Shown: in pieces, positions 1-4,402 of the stretch
How the letters are laid out: the number at the start of each line of letters is the position of its first letter
Position numbering within the stretch: position 1 is the first letter of the stretch
Source of the DNA: a bacterium
GTDB lineage: Bacteria > Chlamydiota > Chlamydiia > Chlamydiales > SM23-39
NCBI GenBank assembly: GCA_021818045.1
Contig: JAKAFF010000104.1
Span: forward strand, 1 to 5,671
Direction of reading: 5' to 3'
DNA: 5,671 bases
Translations under genes and position numbers: made by a program
The notes under the pieces: model-generated
Databases searched by the model: none
What the model saw: the letters and a program-made list of their open reading frames with translations, nothing else
Told to the model about the DNA's origin: nothing

Positions 1-39
1 CGTAAGTGACCCAATATTAAAAATATAGGGTCACTTACG
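1..39. repeat. Long inverted repeat (18-bp stem, 3-nt loop)
   Basis: Bases 1-12 (CGTAAGTGACCC) are the exact reverse complement of 28-39. The pairing continues inward through 14-18 with 22-26 after one A/A mismatch, leaving an AAA loop at 19-21. Base 40 is A, so the repeat may extend to the left beyond the window edge. No T-run follows on the plus strand, so it is not a textbook intrinsic terminator for a plus-strand gene. It could be the terminator of an upstream gene, a bidirectional hairpin, or a small palindromic repeat or MITE-like element. The structure is certain; its role is not. Confidence 0.75.
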
Positions 40-49
40 ATAGGCAAAT

Positions 50-66
50 TGCGCCGCTTTGGCGCA
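50..66. other. Small GC-rich hairpin
   Basis: TGCGCC (50-55) pairs perfectly with GGCGCA (61-66) across a 5-nt loop. It lies 10 nt after the long inverted repeat and is followed by mixed sequence with short A and T runs (71-84), not a clear U-tract. It may act with the first hairpin as a transcription stop for a gene left of the window. No coding capacity is seen in 1-155. Confidence 0.4.
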
Positions 67-107
67 GCCGAAAATCCAACTTTTGAACTCATTTGTGTAT
101 AGCTGAA

Positions 108-134
108 GTGATCCAGAATCGATTCTGCAATCAC
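108..134. promoter_or_regulatory. Palindrome upstream of the rsfS promoter
   Basis: AGAATCGATTCT (115-126) is a perfect 12-bp palindrome, extended to 14 bp by C114 and G127. Outer arms GTGAT (108-112) and ATCAC (130-134) also pair if a small asymmetric internal loop is allowed. It ends 3 nt before the proposed -35 box of rsfS, the place where an activator or repressor site would sit. Operator function is inferred from position and symmetry only. Confidence 0.35.
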
Positions 135-137
135 GAA

Positions 138-167
138 TAGACTTTTTGTGCGAAGATGCGTTATAAT
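138..167 (+). promoter_or_regulatory. Candidate sigma70-type promoter for rsfS
   Basis: TAGACT (138-143, 4 of 6 matches to TTGACA) is separated by 18 nt from TATAAT (162-167, a perfect -10). Transcription would begin near 173-176, which is downstream of the first in-frame ATG at 156 and upstream of the ATG at 222. This supports 222 as the real rsfS start. Confidence 0.55.
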
Positions 168-221
168 TGGCTAGAAAAAATTGTTTTTAGAAAACAGGCT
201 AAATTTTTATTGTACAAAAAT

Positions 222-596
222 ATGAAGAGAACCTCTCTCGAGACGCTTAACGCCATAGCTCAAGTCATTTACGACAAAAAAGGGTTTAACATCCTGGCTT
301 TAGATGTGCAGGGGCTTTCGAGCATTACAGATTTTTTGATCATAGCTGAGGGGAATGTAGATCGGCATGTCTCTTCGATTGGGCGCGCCATTGTCGAGGA
401 GCTAGCGGAGAAAGGCGAAGAACCGGTGCACGTAGAGGGGCTTAAGGTAGGCGATTGGGTCGTTTTGGACTATTCCACAATCGTAGTACATCTGTTTTGT
501 CCGGGGCTACGGGAGCACTACGCTCTGGAGAAGCTTTGGAGCGAGAGCAAAATTGTCGATTTAGATATTGATGTCTCCAAGCCCGTCATTGGTTAG
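222..596 (+). CDS. rsfS: Ribosomal silencing factor RsfS (iojap/YbeB family)
   Basis: RsfS binds ribosomal protein uL14 on the large subunit and blocks joining with the small subunit, damping translation when nutrients are short. The 124-residue product matches the family's usual length. The whole chain is the iojap domain: SSITDFLIIAEGNVDRHV at residues 33-50, a VEGLKVGDWVVLDY stretch at 71-84, IVVHLF at 87-92, and the closing REHYALEKLW at 97-106. The frame is open from an ATG at 156, but the 22 extra residues are basic, not part of the family domain, and contain the likely -10 box, so 222 is preferred even though no good Shine-Dalgarno site precedes it. The stop codon lies inside a long hairpin (596-640). 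As I recall, C. trachomatis CT769 is the same gene, also directly before fabF. The family call is secure; the start is probable. Confidence 0.93.
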   Translation: MKRTSLETLNAIAQVIYDKKGFNILALDVQGLSSITDFLIIAEGNVDRHVSSIGRAIVEELAEKGEEPVHVEGLKVGDWVVLDYSTIVVHLFCPGLREHYALEKLWSESKIVDLDIDVSKPVIG

Positions 597-640
597 GCGC
601 TGTCTAATAATAAATTTTAGAGTTATTTTTGGACAACGCC
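596..640. repeat. 45-nt imperfect hairpin at the rsfS stop, flanked by TTA
   Basis: GGCGCTGTC (596-604) pairs with GACAACGCC (632-640) with one C/A mismatch. Pairing continues inward (605-613 with 623-631) with a G-T wobble and one T/T mismatch, giving about 16 pairs around a 9-nt loop. The last G of the rsfS stop codon is the first stem base. The direct repeat TTA flanks it at 593-595 and 641-643. A hairpin here would suit a terminator between rsfS and the fabF promoter, but no clean T-run follows. The TTA repeats raise the alternative of a miniature insertion element with a 3-bp target duplication. The pairing is seen directly; both roles are inference. Confidence 0.6.
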
Positions 641-647
641 TTAGCCC

Positions 648-676
648 TTGTTTCTGTGTTTAATTTTTGATATGAT
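648..676 (+). promoter_or_regulatory. Candidate sigma70-type promoter for the fabF operon
   Basis: TTGTTT (648-653) as a -35 with 3 of 6 matches is followed after 17 nt by TATGAT (671-676), a -10 with 5 of 6 matches. Transcription would start near 683, giving a leader of roughly 27 nt before the fabF ATG. It lies just after the hairpin at 596-640, so rsfS and fabF are probably separate units. Confidence 0.5.
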
Positions 677-698
677 GCCCCTACTGAAACCGAATCTT

Positions 699-703
699 TA
701 GGA
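699..703 (+). promoter_or_regulatory. Ribosome binding site of fabF
   Basis: TAGGA lies 6 nt before the ATG at 710 and complements the 3' end of 16S rRNA. It supports this ATG as the start. Confidence 0.6.
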
Positions 704-709
704 TTTTGC

Positions 710-1969
710 ATGGGGAAAAAGCGCATCGTCGTTACGGGAATGGGAATCGTCTCTTGTTTTGGTAGCGATATCGATCATTTTTACCAAGAACTTCTCGCAG
801 GCAAAAGCGGCATCGTTCCGATCGATAGCTTTCCCTGTGCCGATTATCCGACGCGATTTGCAGGAGTGATCCGCAACTTCGATTCGGAGGGCTATATGGA
901 CAAAAAACAGGCGCGCCGTGTAGATCCTTTTATTCGCTATATCATGGTCAGTGGGAAAAAAGCGCTGGAGCATGCCCATTTAACAAACGACTCATTAGCC
1001 CTTTTGGATAAAAAAAGATGTGGGATCGTCATCGGATCTGGCATGGGTGGCATGAGTATGTTTTACGATGGCGTTGAGACGATTTTAACGAAAAGTTTTA
1101 AACGACTCACTCCGTTTTTTGTGCCCTACATCATCACCAATATGGGTGGGGCGCTGCTCGCGATCGACCTGGGATTTCAGGGGCCCAATTTTTCCATTTC
1201 AACCGCCTGCGCTACCTCTAACTTTTGCATTCATGCGGCAGCAGAGCAAATCCAAAGTGGCAAAGCAGATCTCATGCTTTGCGGTGGAGCGGAAGCGCCC
1301 ATTACGCCCATTGGACTGGCAGGGTTTGTGGCCATCGGCGCCCTTTCTACAAAAAATGAGCGGTGTACGATGGCATCGAGGCCCTGGGATCGGGAGCGAG
1401 ATGGATTTGTCATGGGGGAAGGGGCAGGTGTTTTGGTTTTAGAAACGCTGGAGCACGCCCTGCAGCGCAAAGCTCCGATTTATGCCGAGTATTTGGGGGG
1501 CGCAGTCAATTGTGACGCATATCACATGACCAACCCCAGGGAAGATGGCGAGGGGGTTGCTCGCTGTATGGAAGAGGCTTTGGCGTCAGCAGGGATAGCC
1601 AAGGAGACTGTCAATTACATCAATGCGCATGCTACCTCGACCCAGGCGGGGGATTTGTGCGAAATTGAAGCGATCCAAAAAGTGTTTGGCCCGCACGCGA
1701 AAAAGATCAAAGTCAATGCGACGAAATCGATGATCGGCCATTGCTTGGGGGCGGCAGGGGGTCTTGAGGCGGTCGCGACGATTCAAGCGATTCGTACCGG
1801 CAAGCTCCACCCTACCGTCAATCTAAACAATCCAGAACCTTTGCTCCAGTCGGTGGATGCAGTTACGACCCAAGCCATTGCGCATCGCGTAGACGTTGCT
1901 CTATCTAATTCATTTGGATTTGGTGGACACAATTCGACACTTGTTTTTGCCCCTTACGGAGCTGGTTGA
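710..1969 (+). CDS. fabF: 3-oxoacyl-[acyl-carrier-protein] synthase II (KAS II, FabF)
   Basis: FabF is the cytosolic condensing enzyme that elongates acyl-ACP with malonyl-ACP in type II fatty acid synthesis. The 419 residues form a full-length two-lobed thiolase fold. The catalytic Cys167 sits in STACATSN (164-171), His307 in NAHATST (305-311) and His344 in KSMIGHCLGAAGG (339-351), with Lys339 also present. The C-terminal glycine loop SFGFGGHN is at 401-408 and holds the Phe404 gatekeeper. Nothing is missing. Segments such as EYLGGAVNCDAYHMT (260-274) and NYINAHATST closely resemble plant plastid KAS I, as is known for chlamydial FabF. A candidate promoter and Shine-Dalgarno site precede it. 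It is the first gene of a tightly packed operon; the next start codon lies 1 nt after its stop. C. trachomatis CT770 is the expected orthologue. Confidence 0.97.
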   Translation: MGKKRIVVTGMGIVSCFGSDIDHFYQELLAGKSGIVPIDSFPCADYPTRFAGVIRNFDSEGYMDKKQARRVDPFIRYIMVSGKKALEHAHLTNDSLALLDKKRCGIVIGSGMGGMSMFYDGVETILTKSFKRLTPFFVPYIITNMGGALLAIDLGFQGPNFSISTACATSNFCIHAAAEQIQSGKADLMLCGGAEAPITPIGLAGFVAIGALSTKNERCTMASRPWDRERDGFVMGEGAGVLVLETLEHALQRKAPIYAEYLGGAVNCDAYHMTNPREDGEGVARCMEEALASAGIAKETVNYINAHATSTQAGDLCEIEAIQKVFGPHAKKIKVNATKSMIGHCLGAAGGLEAVATIQAIRTGKLHPTVNLNNPEPLLQSVDAVTTQAIAHRVDVALSNSFGFGGHNSTLVFAPYGAG

Positions 1970-1970
1970 G

Positions 1971-2393
1971 ATGGAAAAAGAGGAAGAGTCTTTTGGAGTC
2001 ATCCCTTTGCGCAAAGAGAGGGGGCGTTGGGAAGTGTTTTTGATTCAGCACCGCCGCAGTGGATACTGGGGATTCCCCAAAGGACATGCAGAGCCGAATG
2101 AAACAGCGCAGCAGAGCGCTTTTCGCGAGCTCAAAGAGGAGACCAATTTGGAGTTGGCAAGCCTTGTGCAAGAGGAGTCTTTGAGCGAGCAGTATTATTT
2201 CATGCTAGAGGGACAGCGCGTGCATAAAACTGTCTCCTACTTCGTTGCGCAAGTGAAGGGGAATGTGCGCTTGCAAAAGCAAGAGATTCACGATGGGAAG
2301 TGGGTTGCTTTCCCCGAAGCGATTCATCAGGTGACCCATCAAGAGGGGAAGGCGCTCCTCATACAGGTCGAAAACATCCTCAAATCAGTGTAG
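1971..2393 (+). CDS. Nudix hydrolase, probable Ap4A hydrolase (bis(5'-nucleosyl)-tetraphosphatase)
   Basis: The 140-residue product is a single Nudix domain that should hydrolyse a nucleoside diphosphate linked to another moiety. The fold's box runs from Gly38 to Leu60: Gly38, five residues, Glu44, seven residues, Arg52-Glu53-Leu54, then Glu56-Glu57, which with Glu53 bind the metal. The WGFPKGH stretch just before it (33-39) is characteristic of the asymmetric Ap4A hydrolase group. The chlamydial counterpart CT771, which also follows fabF, has been characterised as an Ap4A hydrolase. One oddity is Asn59 where the box normally has Gly. The start at 1971 is chosen over an in-frame ATG at 1896 because it avoids a 74-nt overlap with fabF and has GGAG at 1958-1961 as ribosome binding site. 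Both neighbouring junctions are 1 nt, suggesting translational coupling. Ap4A as substrate is inferred; ADP-ribose or other dinucleotides remain possible. Confidence 0.92.
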   Translation: MEKEEESFGVIPLRKERGRWEVFLIQHRRSGYWGFPKGHAEPNETAQQSAFRELKEETNLELASLVQEESLSEQYYFMLEGQRVHKTVSYFVAQVKGNVRLQKQEIHDGKWVAFPEAIHQVTHQEGKALLIQVENILKSV

Positions 2394-2394
2394 T

Positions 2395-3129
2395 ATGTGG
2401 TTTTCTAGACGAAAACATCATGCAGGTCCCCCCCAGCTGCATATCGAAGTGCTGGTGCGCCACTGCATTTTTTCCAAGGCAAGCGCTCATAAAAAACGTC
2501 CTGAAGGGTTTAGCCGTGAAGCGTGCCATCACAACTTAAAGCAGACTGCGGATAGCAGGGTCCACTTTACTTTTTTTCTCGATGCCCCCACAGGAGGGGA
2601 GCATTTTATCCAAAAAGAGCCCCACATTCTCTGGAAGGAGGGAACGGAAGCCGGATCATTTTTGCGTCTTCTGGATTACGTCGAAGGGCTGGATTTACAT
2701 CCAGATACGATCATTTATCTCGTAGAAGACGATTATTTGCACAAAGCAGGCTGGGTCGACATTTTGTTTGAAGGGTTTTCTTTGCCAATCGATTACGTGA
2801 CGCTATTCGATCATCGCGACAAATACATGCACTATCCCCATTTGCGCTCGCAGATTTTTGTGACTTCGTCGTGTCATTGGCGCACGACTCCCTCTACGAC
2901 CAATACCTTTGCAGCGCGCCTTGGAACATTGAAGCAAGATATCCGCATACACCGGCAATTTTCTCAAAAAAGAAAAATTACAGCGGATCACGATAAATTT
3001 TGCAAATTAGGAAAACAAGGGGCTATACTCATCTCCTCGATACCAGGTTGGTCCACACATGCGGAGCCCGAGTTTGGGTCTCCCTTTTTTGAGGAGGATT
3101 TATGCAGCGTGCAAAAGCGATTTTTATAG
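2395..3129 (+). CDS. Glycosyltransferase-like protein with EDDY motif (uncharacterised family)
   Basis: The 244-residue product is predicted to be cytosolic, with no signal peptide or membrane segment. It resembles uncharacterised glycosyltransferase-like proteins that I recall from Bacteroidetes-type genomes. Landmarks are HCIFSKASAHKKRPEGFSRE (23-42), the IIYLVEDDYLHKAGW stretch (106-120) in which Glu111-Asp112-Asp113 could be a GT-A metal-binding acidic motif, DYVTLFDHRDKY (133-144), HWRTTPSTTNTFA (161-173), DHDKF (199-203 region) and SSIPGWSTHAE (214-224 region). Sugar donor and acceptor cannot be told. It starts 1 nt after the Nudix stop without a visible Shine-Dalgarno site, so it probably depends on coupled translation, and it overlaps bioY by 28 nt. 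A run of seven C lies at 2428-2434, near codon 12. It is the odd member in a fatty-acid and biotin operon and may be a later insertion into the conserved order. That it is coding is near certain; glycosyltransferase activity is moderate. Confidence 0.8.
   Translation: MWFSRRKHHAGPPQLHIEVLVRHCIFSKASAHKKRPEGFSREACHHNLKQTADSRVHFTFFLDAPTGGEHFIQKEPHILWKEGTEAGSFLRLLDYVEGLDLHPDTIIYLVEDDYLHKAGWVDILFEGFSLPIDYVTLFDHRDKYMHYPHLRSQIFVTSSCHWRTTPSTTNTFAARLGTLKQDIRIHRQFSQKRKITADHDKFCKLGKQGAILISSIPGWSTHAEPEFGSPFFEEDLCSVQKRFL
3000..3029 (+). promoter_or_regulatory. Possible internal promoter for bioY
   Basis: TTGCAA (3000-3005, 4 of 6 matches) is followed after 18 nt by TATACT (3024-3029, 5 of 6). It lies in the 3' part of the preceding gene, about 70 nt before the bioY start, and could let bioY be expressed apart from the operon. 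Such matches occur by chance inside genes. Confidence 0.3.
3091..3097 (+). promoter_or_regulatory. Strong ribosome binding site of bioY
   Basis: GAGGAGG, the best Shine-Dalgarno match in the window, ends 4 nt before the bioY ATG. It lies inside the coding sequence of the preceding gene, where it encodes part of its Glu-Glu-Asp stretch. It fixes the bioY start and the 28-nt overlap. Confidence 0.8.
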
Positions 3130-3662
3130 AGCACACCACGATACGCGATGTAGTGTTGGTGATTGGCGCATCATTCATCATTAGTTTATTGAGTAAAGTT
3201 GCAATTCCTCTGTGGTTTACCCCCATCCCGCTGGTGTTACAAAATAGCGCTTTGCTCGTCACGTCTGTGTTGTTGGGGGCAAGGCGTGGGGCATTGGCTG
3301 TCTTTTTGGTGCTCGTGCAAGCGGCAGCTGGCTTGCCCGTCCTCTCTGGGGGAGTGGGCCTTGCGGCATTTTGGGGGCCGACTGGCGGGTATCGCATCGG
3401 GTATTTAATTGCTGCATATGTGGTGGGTGCTTTAAGTGAGCGAAAAAGAACCTTGGCTACCGCATTTCTTGCGATGATGGCGGGAAGTGGCATTATCTTG
3501 CTTTGTGGAGTCAGTTATCTTGCGACTTTTATTGGATTCAAGCAGGCGGTAATGTTAGGAGCGGTTCCCTTTTTGTTAGGGGATCTGCTCAAAGTGCTTG
3601 CAGGGCTCAATGTGTTGCAGTGGCTGCGCTGGACGAGGGTGAAGTACAGGGGTGCAGTCTAA
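3102..3662 (+). CDS. bioY: Biotin transporter BioY (ECF-type substrate-binding S component)
   Basis: BioY is the membrane S component that captures biotin in ECF-type uptake; biotin is the cofactor of acetyl-CoA carboxylase. The 186-residue protein is hydrophobic, consistent with six membrane helices, and has the family signatures in order: FTPIPLVLQN (39-48), GLPVLSGGVG (77-86), GPTGGYRIGY (92-101) and the late PFLLGDLLKVLAG (156-168) with Asp161 and Lys164. Length is normal. No bioM/bioN ATPase or transmembrane partner is in the window; solitary BioY proteins are known, and BioY-mediated biotin uptake has been shown in Chlamydia. It starts within the end of the preceding gene behind a strong Shine-Dalgarno site. 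It is the last gene of the operon that begins with fabF, fitting a fatty-acid supply theme. Its stop lies 7 nt from that of a convergent minus-strand gene, and no clear intrinsic terminator is seen between them. Confidence 0.95.
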   Translation: MQRAKAIFIEHTTIRDVVLVIGASFIISLLSKVAIPLWFTPIPLVLQNSALLVTSVLLGARRGALAVFLVLVQAAAGLPVLSGGVGLAAFWGPTGGYRIGYLIAAYVVGALSERKRTLATAFLAMMAGSGIILLCGVSYLATFIGFKQAVMLGAVPFLLGDLLKVLAGLNVLQWLRWTRVKYRGAV

Positions 3663-3669
3663 AGGGTCC

Positions 3670-4263
3670 CTATTGCATTTTGCAATCTGCTGGCAAGTTT
3701 TTCATGTTGGCAGTGGTGAAGTCTGTAGGTCTGCTTGCAACAGGTTGGACACTTTTTGTATAGGTCGAATGGTCGTTCGTCTCTGCTTTCTTAACGTAAG
3801 CCGAAATTGCACGGTCAGTGGCAGAGACAACCAGAGTATATGTGTGGTCAGCGTCTAAGTATTCGTGGATGCCTACTGGAATCACTGTGTGAATCTCGGA
3901 AATGGTTGGCCGTTGAGCATTGGTTTCTGAAGAGTCTTTGGGTTCTCCATATTCAAAAAACACTGCCCTAACAATTAGGGTTCGAATTTGTGCAGCAGTA
4001 GCATGCAATGCATGAGCTTCCCTTATTTGTCCCCAAGGGAGGCGGTATGTGAATGACATTTTTTGAGTTGTAGTTGGATTGATGTGTGCTGGAAGATGCA
4101 CACTAATGCGACCACTTGCGTCCTGAAATAGTAAATTCACTATTCGGATCGCTATTTGAACTTGTAGTCCATCTTCAACTACATGGCGAAACCATGTATT
4201 TGGACCTATCCAAGCAAATTCCAGGCGTACTTTGTGAAGATCTCGGGGGGGCGTAGTTGACAT
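3670..4263 (-). CDS. Hypothetical protein, unassigned orphan
   Basis: I do not recognise this 197-residue protein. It lacks a signal peptide or membrane helix. The first 150 residues alternate hydrophobic and polar positions in a way that suggests beta strands (for example VQIAIRIVNLLF at 34-45, HTYTLVVSATDRAISAYV near 139-156), and the last 40 residues are polar and probably disordered. The only competing reading of this stretch is a non-coding gap of some 740 nt, and residue composition looks protein-like, so it is likely real. The ATG at 4263 follows GAAGAAA (weak Shine-Dalgarno). Another ATG at 4279, one frame off, would join this frame if the C7 run at 4245-4251 (minus strand, codons 4-7) lost one base. 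It is transcribed against all neighbours, a hint that it was acquired or is regulated separately. Function cannot be inferred. Confidence 0.6.
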   Translation of the reverse strand: MSTTPPRDLHKVRLEFAWIGPNTWFRHVVEDGLQVQIAIRIVNLLFQDASGRISVHLPAHINPTTTQKMSFTYRLPWGQIREAHALHATAAQIRTLIVRAVFFEYGEPKDSSETNAQRPTISEIHTVIPVGIHEYLDADHTYTLVVSATDRAISAYVKKAETNDHSTYTKSVQPVASRPTDFTTANMKNLPADCKMQ

Positions 4264-4402
4264 CGGTTTCTTCGTTCATATTGAAAGTGTTGGGGGAATG
4301 TTAACATGCTAGGTGCGATTCTGTGCCAGAGAATTTTTCCCAATTGTACATCCACAATTTTCTTGCATTCAACGCCTATTTTGAGTTCACTTTGAGGTAC
4401 AT
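4264..4402. promoter_or_regulatory. Divergent intergenic region with two small dyads
   Basis: This gap separates the minus-strand orphan from the plus-strand glycosyltransferase pair, so it should carry promoters for both. It holds a perfect 10-bp palindrome ATGTTAACAT (4298-4307) and an inverted repeat AATTGT/ACAATT (4342-4347 and 4354-4359) with a 6-nt spacer. I found no convincing -35/-10 pair on either strand. The dyads could be protein-binding sites, but AT-rich sequence yields such matches by chance. Confidence 0.3.
4394..4397 (+). promoter_or_regulatory. Ribosome binding site of the first glycosyltransferase gene
   Basis: GAGG ends 5 nt before the ATG at 4403, supporting that start and the hydrophobic N terminus it gives. 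Confidence 0.6.

Noticed and set aside
1..155. CRISPR array or tRNA in the left non-coding part
   Set aside because: There is only one hairpin unit, no regularly spaced direct repeats, and no cloverleaf could be built around the GC hairpin.
1231..1470. Minus-strand and other-frame open frames inside fabF and other genes
   Set aside because: They lie fully within strongly conserved genes, show low-complexity shadow composition and have no ribosome binding sites.
1896..1970. Longer start for the Nudix protein at 1896
   Set aside because: It would overlap fabF by 74 nt and add residues outside the Nudix fold, while the ATG at 1971 has a well-placed GGAG and a 1-nt junction.
3663..3686. Possible terminator between bioY and the orphan (AGGGTCCCT followed by ATTGCA/TGCAAT)
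   Set aside because: The first dyad has no loop to fold and the second is a 6-bp AT-rich stem with no T-run. Neither is a convincing terminator.
4163..4198. Two overlapping small hairpins (TGTAGT/ACTACA and TACATGG/CCATGTA) that would exclude each other, like an attenuator
   Set aside because: They lie inside the orphan's coding sequence, have 6-7 bp stems and no associated T-run or leader peptide. Stems of this size are expected by chance.
4314..4328. Sigma54-like -24/-12 element on the minus strand upstream of the orphan (TGGCAC then TCGCA)
   Set aside because: The spacing between the GG and GC pairs is one base short of the fixed sigma54 spacing and the -12 box has a mismatch, so it is likely chance.
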